Of a stretch of 64,000 nt of DNA, positions 19,764 through 28,754 are shown piece by piece. The position numbers and the translations under genes are program-made. The DNA lies in NCBI RefSeq assembly GCF_000022085.1, contig NC_011892.1, positions 372,001 through 436,000 on the forward strand. Reading direction: 5' to 3'. The notes beneath the pieces are model-generated. The model saw only the letters and a program-made list of their open reading frames with translations. It did not search any database and was not told the origin of the DNA. Source of the stretch: Methylobacterium nodulans ORS 2060. Its GTDB lineage: Bacteria; Pseudomonadota; Alphaproteobacteria; Rhizobiales; Beijerinckiaceae. How positions within the stretch are numbered: the stretch's first letter is position 1; each line of letters starts with the position of its first letter.

Positions 19764-21067
19764 CAGCGCGCCTCGGCCGGCTTGAAGTCGATCAGCAGCG
19801 AGCCCGCCACATAGAGCGCGGCGCAGGCGGCGAAGAAATACAGCACCATCAGGTAGGCGCCGGTCGCCTGCAGGATCAGCCCCGTGATGATGGGAATGGC
19901 GATGCCGCTGGCGCTGCCGGCGAAATTCATTGCGCCGCCGACGACGCCGACCCTGTCCTTCGGCGCCAGGATCGCCGGCAGGCTCCAATACAGGCTGCCG
20001 AAGTAGAGTAGGAACAGCGTCGCCGACAACAGCGCCACCGCGGCGACTGGATCTGCGACCTGCGGCAGGACGAGGAAGGCCAGCATCACACCAAGGCCGG
20101 TCAGCCCCAGCGCCCATTTGTACACCACGCCGCGGGATAAGCCGCGCGCCAGCAGCCGGTCCACCAGGAAGCCGCTGGTCAGCGAGCCGACCATGCCGGC
20201 GAGGAAGATCACGAAGGTCGCTCCGCCCATCTGCTTCAGGTCGAAGCCGCGAGCCTGGGCGAGATAGCTCGGCCCCCAGGTCAAGAGGCCGAAATTAATC
20301 ATGGCCCAGCTCATCCGGCCGACGAGGATCGCAGCGAAGGAACCCGCGGCGATGCCGCGCGGCCCTGCCGTGACCACACCCGTCGCCGGCCCGGCGGTTG
20401 CCTGGATCGCCGCAAGTTCGCCAGCATTTACGCCGGGATGATCGGTCGGGTCGTCGCGCAGATACCACCAGGCCAGTACGCCAAGCAGCATGGTGACGAG
20501 GCCGGCGACGACGAAAGCCGTGCGCCAGGAGCCGAGCGAAAGAATGAGCCAGGCGATGATCACGCCACCGAAGGCCGCGCCGAGCGGCGCGCCACTGTCG
20601 ACGAGCACCGCGCCGCGGGCGCGCTCCTTTGGCGATAGCCAGATCGAGTTGAGCTTGGCGCCCGCCGGGAACAGCGGTGCTTCGGCGGCGCCAAGCCCGA
20701 TGCGGCTGGCGAGCAGCGAAACTCCGCCGGTGGCGAGGCCGGCAACGGCCTGGAAAAAGCCCCAGCCGACGGTGGCACCGGCGATCAGAGCGCGCGGACC
20801 GAAGCGGTCGATCAGCCAGCCGCCCGGAATCTGTAGCAGCGCATAGCTCCAGAAGAAGGCGCTGAGCACAAGCCCTTGCATCGCCGGCTCGATCGCGAAT
20901 TCCTTGGCGATGGTCGGCATAGCGATCGAGAGCGTCACCCGGTCAATCAAGTTAATCACGACGAGCACGAAGATGATGCCGAAGATACGCCAGCGCACCG
21001 TGCTGGCCACGGGTGTCGCGATGCCGTCGCTGGCGAGGTCGGAATGGGTTTGGTCCAATCCCGTCAT
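19763..21067 (-). CDS. MFS transporter, anion:cation symporter (ACS) family, sugar-acid type
   Basis: A 434-residue 12-TM protein with the ACS family pattern: INLIDRVTLSIAMPTIAKEF in TM1, IPGGWLIDRFGPRALI as motif A, and the RIGLGAAEAPLFPAG signature after TM4. Transporters for galactonate, glucarate and related acids are in this family. The ATG at 21067 has an AGGGGAAA site. It is the first gene of the minus-strand operon, divergent from a LysR gene. The substrate is probably a sugar acid, in line with the lactonase, dehydratase and reductase downstream. Confidence 0.88.
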   Translation of the reverse strand: MTGLDQTHSDLASDGIATPVASTVRWRIFGIIFVLVVINLIDRVTLSIAMPTIAKEFAIEPAMQGLVLSAFFWSYALLQIPGGWLIDRFGPRALIAGATVGWGFFQAVAGLATGGVSLLASRIGLGAAEAPLFPAGAKLNSIWLSPKERARGAVLVDSGAPLGAAFGGVIIAWLILSLGSWRTAFVVAGLVTMLLGVLAWWYLRDDPTDHPGVNAGELAAIQATAGPATGVVTAGPRGIAAGSFAAILVGRMSWAMINFGLLTWGPSYLAQARGFDLKQMGGATFVIFLAGMVGSLTSGFLVDRLLARGLSRGVVYKWALGLTGLGVMLAFLVLPQVADPVAAVALLSATLFLLYFGSLYWSLPAILAPKDRVGVVGGAMNFAGSASGIAIPIITGLILQATGAYLMVLYFFAACAALYVAGSLLIDFKPAEAR

Positions 21068-21283
21068 GGCGTTTCCCCTTTTGTCCTGTCGCGGTCCGAG
21101 CGGACCGGATTCCGGCATCGGGAGCGCCGCCGTTCAGGTCGCCGGATCCGACGACGGAGAGACGTGTCGTCCCCGCGGCTGGCGATGCATGCCGCCAACC
21201 GGTGTTTGGGGAGCACCATAAGGAAGTGTTGTATTCCTGAATAATCGCAATATATGATATGGTGATCTCGTTTTTGGCATCAC
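21068..21283. promoter_or_regulatory. Divergent promoter region of the sugar-acid operon and its LysR gene
   Basis: A 216-bp spacer between oppositely oriented genes. Its right half is AT-rich (about 21215-21265, including TGTATTCCTGAATAATCG and ATATATGATAT), unlike the flanks. This is the usual place for a LysR operator overlapping both promoters. No exact operator is claimed. Confidence 0.4.
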
Positions 21284-22264
21284 ATGCGTGGGGCGATGAC
21301 GTTGGCTGCTCTCGATGACATCGATCGCGACTTCGGCGAGGGCGTTGCCATGCTCCGACGCCTGAAGAGCCGTCAATTGCTGCTGCTGATCGCGCTGAGC
21401 GAAGCGAGAAGCCTGCGCAAGGCTGCGGCGGCGCTGAACATGACGCAGCCGACCGCGACCAAGCTGCTGCAGAATCTGGAGAACAATGTCGGGTTGGCGC
21501 TGTTCGAGCGCGGCCGGCGCGGCATGCAGCCGACCATCTATGGCGAGGTCATCATCCGCCACGCCCGTCTGGTGCTGGCGGATCTAAATCGAACGCGGCT
21601 CGAATTGCAGTCGCTGTCCTCGGGCGGGACCGGTCGGATCCGGATAGGCGCCGTCATCAGCGCGATCCCGGTGCTGCTGGCGCGGGCGGTGGCCCGGCTC
21701 AAGCAACAACATTCCGGACTCTCGGTCACCATTGACGTCGGCACCAGCGATGCGCTGGTGCCGGCGCTCGCGAAAGGCGAACTCGACGTTCTGCTCGCGC
21801 GTCCGCTGGTGCTCGCCGACCGGCCGGAATTCAACTACGAGGAGCTGACTGAGGAACCGATTCAGATCGTCGCGCGTGCCGGCCATGCCCTCGCAGCCTC
21901 TGAACGATTGAGGTTGGGCGATCTCGCCGGATCCGCCTGGACACTGCTGCCGCCGGGCACGCCGATGCGGAAGGTGCTTGAGCCCATCTTCGCACAAATT
22001 GGACCAGGCGAACCGCGCAACGTAGTTGAGACGTCATCTATCATGACAATGATAGCTCTCCTGCAGGAGAGCGAGATGCTCGCGGTGATGCCGGCCGACG
22101 TCACAAACTTCAATACCCGGCACGGTCTTCTGTGTAGATTGCCTATCAGCTTGCCGCCCATCATGGGCTCTTACGGAATAGTTACTCGACGCGACCGCCC
22201 GCTCTCTCCCAGCACAACGACATTTCTGCAGCACCTCAAAGCAACGATGCAGAGATTTGATTGA
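21284..22264 (+). CDS. LysR-family transcriptional regulator (GbpR-like)
   Basis: A 326-residue LysR regulator. The N-terminal helix-turn-helix is RKAAAALNMTQPTATKLLQNLENNVGL split over residues about 48-75, followed by LFERGRRGMQPTIYGE. The effector-binding half shows GRIRIGAVISAIP and the GELDVLLARPL segment. The extended N-terminus before the HTH and the overall sequence resemble GbpR-type regulators of sugar and sugar-acid uptake. It is divergent from the MFS-led operon that it probably controls. Several Met codons lie near the start; 21284 gives a plausible length. Confidence 0.88.
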   Translation: MRGAMTLAALDDIDRDFGEGVAMLRRLKSRQLLLLIALSEARSLRKAAAALNMTQPTATKLLQNLENNVGLALFERGRRGMQPTIYGEVIIRHARLVLADLNRTRLELQSLSSGGTGRIRIGAVISAIPVLLARAVARLKQQHSGLSVTIDVGTSDALVPALAKGELDVLLARPLVLADRPEFNYEELTEEPIQIVARAGHALAASERLRLGDLAGSAWTLLPPGTPMRKVLEPIFAQIGPGEPRNVVETSSIMTMIALLQESEMLAVMPADVTNFNTRHGLLCRLPISLPPIMGSYGIVTRRDRPLSPSTTTFLQHLKATMQRFD

Positions 22265-22551
22265 TCCGAAATGAATCCGACCCGCGCGGCACTCCGAAGG
22301 CAAAGGCAAGCTCTTTTTGCTGAGTGAGGGTTTTGGAAAAAGCGAGTGAAACCAAGTTTTTGGCGAAACTCGACAGAAACACGAAAATCGCTTTCGAGAT
22401 CGCGTAAGCATCACGGAAGCAAAGCGAAAAGAGGTTCTAGAGAACGAACGGCGGCAGTCGGCAAGGCTTTGGCCCACTCCGAGTTAGCGGATTCGATTGT
22501 CTGGTTTCGGGATTGATCCTGCTCGATCTCGGACACTATCTGAACGTCGAT
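22265..22551. other. Noncoding spacer before the tRNA remnant
   Basis: No gene is supported here. The composition is less GC-rich than that of the coding flanks, with A-rich runs such as GAAAAAGCGAG. It separates the LysR gene from the truncated tRNA. Confidence 0.4.
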
Positions 22552-22587
22552 GCACCCGTAGCTCAGCTGGATAGAGCGCCACCTCCG
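22552..22587 (+). pseudogene. 5' part of a tRNA-Arg (CCG-like) gene, cut by an IS6-family element
   Basis: GCACCCGTAGCTCAGCTGG at 22552 gives an acceptor 5' strand, U8-A9, and a D arm (GCTC...GAGC). It then enters an anticodon arm ending CCTCCG, as in alphaproteobacterial tRNA-Arg with anticodon CCG. At 22587 the inverted repeat of an IS6-family element begins. No matching T-arm (GGTTCGAATC type) or acceptor 3' strand is found on the far side of the element, so the gene is truncated, not merely interrupted. One base of the anticodon stem seems to be missing as well. Confidence 0.72.
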
Positions 22588-23404
22588 GGCTTGTCACGTT
22601 GGGCGGTGCCCTGGCTTGCGGCAGCCGATCCTACGCCGTAGTCGGTGGGAATGAGCACATCCTCCTACGCTGGCTACCGCTTCCCACCCGATATCATTCA
22701 GCGTGCGGTCTGGCTGTATCTCCGATTCACGCTCAGCTAGCGCGATGTCGAGGAACTCCTCGCCGAGCGCGGCATCACCGTCGCCTACGAGAGTATCCGG
22801 CGTTGGGTGCTCAGCTTCGGTCCCGCTATCGCGCGGCGGCTGCGCGCCTCTCGCCCGAAGCCACACGGCCGCTGGCACCTGGATGAAATGTTCGTGCGGA
22901 TCGCCGGCCGACAGATGTACCTGTGGCGAGCCGTGGACGCGGAAGGCGAGGTGCTGGACGTGCTGGTCCAGCCCAAACGGGACAGGCGCGCGGCTCAGAA
23001 GCTGATGCGTAAGCTGCTGAAGAAGCAAGGCATGGCGCCCGACGCGTGGGTCACGGACAAGTGCCCGTCCTACGGAGCCGCGCTTCGTGAGATGAAGCTG
23101 AGCCGAGTGGAGCACGTCCAGCGAAAACGAGCTAACAACCGGGCGGAGAGCTCGCACGTGCCGGTGCGACGACGAGAGCGAAAGCGGCAGGGCTTCAAGT
23201 CACCCTGCTCAGCCCAACGGTTCTTGTCGATGCACGCGGCCACCTACAACGTCTTCACAGTTCCTCGCCATCTCGTCTCAGCTCCCACGCACCGGCTCTT
23301 CCGAGCCGAGGCATTCGCGACCTGGCGCACCGCGGCTGGCGTGGCGGCCTGAAAGGCGCCAGCGCAGGTTTCCTCGCGACCGCGTCCAACAACGTGACAA
23401 GCCC
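22587..23404 (+). mobile_element. IS6-family insertion sequence with matched ends
   Basis: An element of about 818 bp bounded by inverted copies of GGGCTTGTCACGTTG: the left end begins at 22587 and the complement ends at 23404. It encloses one transposase frame that carries a nonsense codon. Size and single transposase gene fit the IS6 family. No clear 8-bp direct repeat flanks it; together with the loss of the tRNA 3' half this suggests an adjacent deletion or cointegrate resolution. A truncated relative occupies 61337-61470. Confidence 0.85.
22651..23352 (+). pseudogene. IS6-family transposase with one in-frame TAG
   Basis: The frame from ATG 22651 encodes about 233 residues: YAGYRFPPDIIQRAVWLYLR at the N-terminus, the DDE motif regions GRWHLDEMFVRI (first Asp) and DAWVTDKCPSYGAAL (second Asp), and NNRAESSH (Glu). 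A TAG at 22738-22740 stands where the family has Tyr in the FTLSYRDVEELL motif. Everything else is in frame and intact. Expression would need readthrough or an internal start; an alternative start after the stop would lose the N-terminal DNA-binding region. Confidence 0.85.
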
Positions 23405-23464
23405 CAGGCGAGAAGGAATGCAGCTCAGGTCAGCCGTGGATCGTTCCGTCAGTACAGCCGGTTG

Positions 23465-24655
23465 ATGTCTGCGCAAGGTGTCCGGGAGGAGGCAGTGGCG
23501 GTCACGCGAGAACAAGGTGCGGTTTCGCCCTCGCCGGCCAACGCGTGTGCCGATGAGCGCGACGAGCGCGAAGCCCGTGAAGCCGTCGCAGCCGGCGAGG
23601 CAGTCCCTCACGGGGTCCGCTCGGTTGGAATCCTGGTGCTCAGTCTGCTGGCGGTCGTCTACACGCTCTACCTTGGTCGAGAGCTTATCCTCCCCACTGT
23701 CCTCGCGCTCGTCCTGAAGCTTTTACTCGGGCCCGTCATGCGGATCCTGCATGAACGGCTTCGTCTGCCCAACTCACTCGCTGCGGCGTTGCTGATCCTA
23801 GTGGTGTTCGGCGCGATTGCAGGTGTCGGCTTCACCATCTCTATCCCGGCATCGGTGTGGATCCAACGAGCCCCTGAAAGCCTGTCGCTTCTGAAGGAGA
23901 AGCTGGCCGTCCTGCACCATCCTCTCGATCTGCTGCAGCAGGGCCTGCATGCCATTGAGAATCTTACCGGGACCATAGGGCAGGAGGGGCAGAACCAAAC
24001 CATCACTACACGGCCGGCTTCCGGTCTGGCTGGCTATCTGGCGACAGGCACTGCTACGATCCTGGTGCGCTTCTTCACAACCATGATCTTGCTCTTCTTC
24101 CTTCTTGCCTCAGGCGATCGCCTGTTGCGCGGCTTTATTGAGGTCCTCCCGAGCTTCTCCAACAAGCGTCAGGCCGTCGAGATTGCCCATGAAATTGGGA
24201 CCAACATCTCGGGCTACCTGCTCACCATCACGATGATGAATACCCTGGTGGGCGTGGCTACGGGGCTTGCCATGTGGGCCTGCGGCCTCGGCACACCGCT
24301 TCTATGGGGAGCAACTGCCTTCCTCCTGAACTACATCCCGATCCTTGGGCCTCTGGCAGGTCTCGTCATCTTCTTCGTCGCAGGAGTGCTCAGCCTCGAT
24401 TGGCCCTGGTACGCGCTCATGCCGGTGGGTCTATATTTGTTGATCCATATCGCCGAGGGTGAGACGATCACCCCCATGCTCCTGGCCAAGCGCTTCACAC
24501 TCAACCCTGTTTTGGTGATCGTCTCACTTTTCTTCTGGCACATGCTCTGGGGCGTGCCCGGCGCTCTGCTTGCTGTGCCGCTTTTGGCTATGCTGAAGAT
24601 CGTGGCCGACCGCGTCGAGCCGCTCAAGCCTGTCGGTCACATCATTGGCTCCTAA
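23465..24655 (+). CDS. AI-2E family transporter (PerM-like membrane protein)
   Basis: A 396-residue membrane protein of the AI-2 exporter/YdiK/PerM superfamily. After a hydrophilic, charged N-terminus of about 50 residues come two to three helices (ILVLSLLAVVYTLYLG and following), a soluble middle region, and a block of five C-terminal helices with LNYIPILGPLAG and WGVPGALLAVPLLAMLKIV, which are typical family segments. Members export varied small solutes or act in Na+/H+ antiport, so no substrate is assigned. It stands alone between the IS6 element and a 394-bp spacer. Confidence 0.85.
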   Translation: MSAQGVREEAVAVTREQGAVSPSPANACADERDEREAREAVAAGEAVPHGVRSVGILVLSLLAVVYTLYLGRELILPTVLALVLKLLLGPVMRILHERLRLPNSLAAALLILVVFGAIAGVGFTISIPASVWIQRAPESLSLLKEKLAVLHHPLDLLQQGLHAIENLTGTIGQEGQNQTITTRPASGLAGYLATGTATILVRFFTTMILLFFLLASGDRLLRGFIEVLPSFSNKRQAVEIAHEIGTNISGYLLTITMMNTLVGVATGLAMWACGLGTPLLWGATAFLLNYIPILGPLAGLVIFFVAGVLSLDWPWYALMPVGLYLLIHIAEGETITPMLLAKRFTLNPVLVIVSLFFWHMLWGVPGALLAVPLLAMLKIVADRVEPLKPVGHIIGS

Positions 24656-25049
24656 CATCTATGACCTAACCGTCTGGTTTGGTCTTGGCTGCCCTTCTCG
24701 ATCAGCCCAGCCCAAAAGCTGATCGGTTAGGTCAATGCTAACAAGCAGGACGATCCTCTTCGCCGGCAGCACCTGCTGACTACCAGAGTCCCTCCCCTGC
24801 CGCCCCTGAGGCTCAGCTTGCCTCTGCCCCTTCATTCCGATCAGCACCCGCGCTGAACGGGTGAGTCTGACCCTGAGCGGTCATTTAACATGTCTTCGGC
24901 GAAGTGCCGCTCACGACGGCATAGCGGACCTTCAGAAGAGCCGGCCTTAGAGTCCGTTGGGAAAGGGTCATTTCATAGTGATTGACGCAAAAAGCCTATA
25001 TTGAGGCGAAAAACATGGCAGCATCCAATTGATCAGCGCCTGGCAGACC
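24656..25049. other. 394-bp spacer without a recognised gene
   Basis: I see no gene or strong repeat here. An AT-richer patch around 24960-25020 lies downstream of the minus-strand TauE/SafE gene. Confidence 0.4.
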
Positions 25050-25820
25050 CTAACGAAACAAGGCCAGCAGAGCTCCAGCTGACGTTGTCGCTCCAATGGC
25101 AGCCAGCAAGAGGAGAACGATCGACCGAAACATTCGCTGATCGATTCTCGCGAACATCATCAGCCCGCTGAAAACGCTCACCAGCAGGATTGGTACGGCA
25201 ATCGTGAGATCCGCGGCGAGGGCGGATGGAAGTGTATCGTAAGTTGCCAAAATACCGAGCGCCCACACTTGCATAACGACCGAGAAGCTCTGGTAGATCG
25301 CCCGCTGGGTCCGGGGTTCCCAGCCCCGCACGAGACTCCAGGCAGTTGGAAGTGCGCCGGACAAGCCGGCAATACCCCCGAGAATGCCGCCCATGAATCC
25401 CACCACGCCATCTGTCCAGCTGTTTCCAAAGCGGATCTTGTAGTTGGCACTCAAACACATCACAACACATGCGTAACCGATTAAAAAGATACCGATGAAA
25501 CATTTAATGACATTCGGGCTGAGATCGTGCAGGAGATAAATCCCAATAGGCGCCCCAAACAGACCCGGGACGATCATCGAGGCCGTCGTCGACCAGGGTG
25601 GTATGGTCCTCAGGCGCACGAGGGAGATGGACTGCGAGATGATGCTGCAGATCAGAACGAGCGCTGCCGTCTCGAGCGGGGGCTTGATCGATAGAAGAGT
25701 TCCTGAGGCAATGAGCGCGAATGCGAAGCCTGTGAGGCCCGAGACGAACCCTGCGAAGCAGATGCACAGAGGAAAAATAACGATGTCGCTCACCGCCGGA
25801 CCTTTATTGATTGCTACCAT
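25050..25820 (-). CDS. TauE/SafE family sulfite exporter-like membrane protein
   Basis: A 256-residue protein with about eight hydrophobic helices. The duplicated family glycine-rich motif appears as FAGFVSGLTGFAFALIASG near the N-terminus and FMGGILGGIAGLSGALPT near residue 140. TauE/SafE proteins are anion exporters linked to sulfonate and sulfite metabolism. Here it follows sorA and sorB on the same strand, 157 bp beyond sorB, which supports a sulfite or sulfonate role. The start is ATG at 25820. Base composition is less GC-rich than in the neighbouring genes. Confidence 0.85.
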   Translation of the reverse strand: MVAINKGPAVSDIVIFPLCICFAGFVSGLTGFAFALIASGTLLSIKPPLETAALVLICSIISQSISLVRLRTIPPWSTTASMIVPGLFGAPIGIYLLHDLSPNVIKCFIGIFLIGYACVVMCLSANYKIRFGNSWTDGVVGFMGGILGGIAGLSGALPTAWSLVRGWEPRTQRAIYQSFSVVMQVWALGILATYDTLPSALAADLTIAVPILLVSVFSGLMMFARIDQRMFRSIVLLLLAAIGATTSAGALLALFR

Positions 25821-25976
25821 TCACATCAGGATTTCGGCACGCTCGTCTTTGAGCATTCGCTGATACCGACCGGCATCATCGCTGCAGCCCTACACGCAAC
25901 GCTGTGCTCGGCGTGAACCCGCTGGACACAGGACCGCCGATCCTTCTACGCATCCGGCGAGCAAGGTCGGCATCGT

Positions 25977-26309
25977 TCATGGGTACGTAGTGGCGAGATA
26001 ATCTGTGATTGTCTTTGCATCGTCATCCGAGATAGGTGCGCCGTAAGCCTTAAGCATCTTGCTGATTTCGGCTGCCCAGAAGGCACGACCTTTCCCACCC
26101 GGCTGCATCGCGATGTAGTCTGGCGAGTGGCAGGTGAGGCAATGCGCCTCGGCGACCTCCACTCCGGCACCGGGCCGGAGCTTCGAAGTTTCCTCCGGAA
26201 GGTCATAGGTCATGGGCTTGGCGCGGGCCGATTCGATCCAGGCCGCAGCGCACGAGAGCCCAAGAATAGCGAGGCTCACAAGTGCCAAACGCGAAATTAG
26301 TGATGTCAT
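25977..26309 (-). CDS. sorB: Monohaem cytochrome c, sulfite dehydrogenase small subunit
   Basis: A 110-residue periplasmic cytochrome c. A signal peptide (residues 1-30, ending SARA) precedes the single haem site CLTCH, and a downstream Met in MLKAYGAPISDDD is a candidate sixth ligand. Size, position directly after the molybdenum subunit (10 bp) and the ending ITDYLATTYP match SorB of SorAB sulfite:cytochrome c oxidoreductases. It would take electrons from SorA and pass them to the respiratory chain. The ATG at 26309 gives the signal peptide; upstream frame codons look noncoding. Confidence 0.85.
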   Translation of the reverse strand: MTSLISRLALVSLAILGLSCAAAWIESARAKPMTYDLPEETSKLRPGAGVEVAEAHCLTCHSPDYIAMQPGGKGRAFWAAEISKMLKAYGAPISDDDAKTITDYLATTYP

Positions 26310-26319
26310 CGGTGCACCC

Positions 26320-27525
26320 TCAGCGCGCCGTGACACGCGTCGTCTCGACGACATTGCGCATGTAACCGGCCGGATTCCAGAGCGGATCGAGCGGCTGCGA
26401 CTGACCGATCCGGTTCATCGCCCGCACGCGAAGCTTGTGCTCGCCGGTCGGCAGCCTCAGGCTCGCCTGCCAGCCACGAAACGCGTAGCGGCCGTGATCC
26501 TCGCCGAGCTTCGCCGCAGTCCAACTCCGCCCGTCGTCGCCTGAAACCAGCACGTCGGAGATACCGTAGCCGCCGTCGAAGGCAATGCCGCGCAGCGTAG
26601 TCTCAGCATCCGCCCTCACGCGATCGCCGTCAAGTAGATTTGTGATAAAGGAGCGCACGGTGAAGCGGTTGATCGGTACTGTCCCGGCTGGACTTTCCCC
26701 TGGCTTGGTGCAGGCGCAGGTATTGTCGGGGATCCGGTAAGCCGCCTTCATCCAGAAATTCTGTAGCCTTGTATCGAGCACCGTGATGCGGTTCAGGTGC
26801 TTGACCCAGTAGGTGCCGTAATAGCCCGGAACCACGAGGCGCAGCGGGTAGCCGTTGAGCCAGGGCAGATCCTCGCCGTTCATCGCATAGGCCAGCAGCA
26901 CCTCGCCGTCGCGGGCGTGGTCGAGGTCGAGCGCCTTGGCGAAGTCGGGTGTGGCCGGGAGCACCGGCCCGTCGAGCCCCTCAAACATCACCTGCGTCGC
27001 GCTAGCCTGGACGCCCGCCCGGTCGAGCACGGTCTTGAGTGGCACGCCACGCCACCGCGCGCATCCCATGGCGCCGTTAGCGAGCTGCCCGCCGGCGACG
27101 CGGGGCTCAAAGAAGCCGCGCGAATTGCCAGAGCACTGGTTGACGGCCGTGACCTCGACCGTCTCGAGGGTCTTCAGTTCGGTAAGTGATAGCGAGAACG
27201 GCCTGTCGACCTTGCCCTTGATCTCCAGGCGGAAGCTCTCAGGATCGATCTCGTTGGGAAGGCCGGCGAGGTGGTAGCGCACGAAGAAGGCGTCGTTGGG
27301 CGTGATCACGCCCTCGTCGAAGACGGAGAAGGGCGTCTCCAGTTGTGGCGGCCGGCTCGTCATCTGAATAAGAGGACGCTTGCCCGGATAGGCGACGAGA
27401 GGGTGCTTGCCATTCCCGAAAGGCAGGGTCACGCTCTCTGGGGCCGCCGCGCGGGCCAGCGTGGCAAACGGGCCGGCCGTGGCCAGCATAGCGGCGCCGC
27501 GCAGGACATCGCGTCGTTGCAGCAT
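26320..27525 (-). CDS. sorA: Molybdenum sulfite dehydrogenase catalytic subunit
   Basis: A 401-residue periplasmic sulfite oxidase family enzyme. It starts MLQRRDVLRGAAMLATAG, a twin-arginine signal, as expected for export of a folded molybdopterin enzyme. The molybdenum-ligating Cys is in AVNQCSGNSRGFF, and the dimerisation/Ig-like C-terminal domain starts near residue 285. It oxidises sulfite to sulfate in the periplasm and pairs with the SorB cytochrome gene 10 bp downstream. The YeiH gene upstream and the TauE gene downstream complete a sulfite-handling set. Confidence 0.9.
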   Translation of the reverse strand: MLQRRDVLRGAAMLATAGPFATLARAAAPESVTLPFGNGKHPLVAYPGKRPLIQMTSRPPQLETPFSVFDEGVITPNDAFFVRYHLAGLPNEIDPESFRLEIKGKVDRPFSLSLTELKTLETVEVTAVNQCSGNSRGFFEPRVAGGQLANGAMGCARWRGVPLKTVLDRAGVQASATQVMFEGLDGPVLPATPDFAKALDLDHARDGEVLLAYAMNGEDLPWLNGYPLRLVVPGYYGTYWVKHLNRITVLDTRLQNFWMKAAYRIPDNTCACTKPGESPAGTVPINRFTVRSFITNLLDGDRVRADAETTLRGIAFDGGYGISDVLVSGDDGRSWTAAKLGEDHGRYAFRGWQASLRLPTGEHKLRVRAMNRIGQSQPLDPLWNPAGYMRNVVETTRVTAR

Positions 27526-27584
27526 GGAAGTCTCCTCAGTTGGGGCAAGGCCGAATGCCTCAATGCGCTGAGCAAGCCGCCGTA

Positions 27585-28667
27585 TCAGCCGAGACGAAGT
27601 AGATGAATCAATCCGAGGCTGATCAGCAGAAGCAGGACGAGCGAGAGCGTGACGGCTAACGTGACCCGGCCGCCCACGCGGCCGATCACCCGCAGGTCGA
27701 CGCCGAGGCCTAAGGCCGCCATCGATATTACCGTGAGATAACCCGCAACCCGGGTGATCGGCCCGACCGCGACGTCCGGCACCCCTCCGATCGAGCGTAG
27801 GGCCGCGAGGCAGAGGAAGCCCAGGATGAACCACGGCACCAGCTTGAAGGGATCAATCTTACGCGCCTTGCCCGGCTTAGGCGCGCGTTCGCGGACAAGC
27901 GGTGCCAGCAGCGACAGGCCGACCACGACGGGGCCGAGCATCAGCACCCGCACTAGCTTGACCAGGGTGCCGACTTGCGTCGCGACGAGACCGGCCGGAA
28001 CAGTGGCGGCAAGGACCTGCGGCACGGCGTAGACGGTGAGCCCGGCGAGGATGCCGTACTGGCTCGCGCCGAGGCTGAGGAGAGGGATCAGCAGCGGCAG
28101 ACCGAGGACAATCAGCACGCCGAGGATCGCCGTGAAAGAGATCGAAGAGGCGACGTCGTCGCTGCTCGCCCCGATCACGGGCGCCACCGCGGCAATCGCC
28201 GAGTTGCCGCAGATCGAGTTACCGCAGGCGATCAGGATCGAGATGCGCGTGGCAAGGCCGAGAAGCCGGCTGATCGCGAAGCTCGCCAGGATGGAGACGA
28301 TCACGGTGCCAACGATGGCTGCGAACAGCACCGGACCGGAGGAGATGATCGCCGCAACGCTGATCGACGTGCCCAGCAGCACCACCGCAACCTCGAGGAG
28401 CTGCTTGGCGCTGAAGGCGATACCCGACCGCCAGATCGGGCTCGGCTCCCAGATTGTTCGGACCGCCATTCCAAGCAAAATCGCGATCACCAGCGCCTCG
28501 ACGTAGGGGTGTGCAAAGGCACGCTCCTCGAGTTGCTGCAGACCGACGGCGACGAGGGTGACGGCGGCGCAGAGAGCGACGCCCGGAGCGAGGTCGGCAA
28601 CGCGCCGCCTTAAGCCATGTATGGGCCTGTGGTCGATCAACGGCCTGCCGTCCCGAAGCACGGTCAT
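27585..28667 (-). CDS. YeiH-family putative sulfate exporter
   Basis: A 360-residue integral membrane protein with about ten helices of the YeiH/UPF0324 family. Typical segments are LVIAILLGMAVRTIW, the Cys-containing GNSICGNSAIAAVAPVIGA and VYAVPQVLAAT. Family members are often annotated as sulfate exporters because they cluster with sulfonate and sulfite genes. Here the gene leads a minus-strand unit with sorA 59 bp downstream. The ATG at 28667 was preferred over the GTG at 28670 because of spacing to GAGGGA. Confidence 0.85.
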   Translation of the reverse strand: MTVLRDGRPLIDHRPIHGLRRRVADLAPGVALCAAVTLVAVGLQQLEERAFAHPYVEALVIAILLGMAVRTIWEPSPIWRSGIAFSAKQLLEVAVVLLGTSISVAAIISSGPVLFAAIVGTVIVSILASFAISRLLGLATRISILIACGNSICGNSAIAAVAPVIGASSDDVASSISFTAILGVLIVLGLPLLIPLLSLGASQYGILAGLTVYAVPQVLAATVPAGLVATQVGTLVKLVRVLMLGPVVVGLSLLAPLVRERAPKPGKARKIDPFKLVPWFILGFLCLAALRSIGGVPDVAVGPITRVAGYLTVISMAALGLGVDLRVIGRVGGRVTLAVTLSLVLLLLISLGLIHLLRLG

Positions 28668-28754
28668 CACTCCCTCGTAGTTTGATGCATCCGCCCAGCG
28701 CCGCGCGCCATGGGGCAGCCGGTCTGCACCGCCGGATGCCCTCCATTGGGCGCG

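Noticed and set aside
23465..24655. Quorum-signal exporter function for the AI-2E family protein
   Set aside because: The family name is historical; members move unrelated solutes, and nothing in the context points to AI-2.
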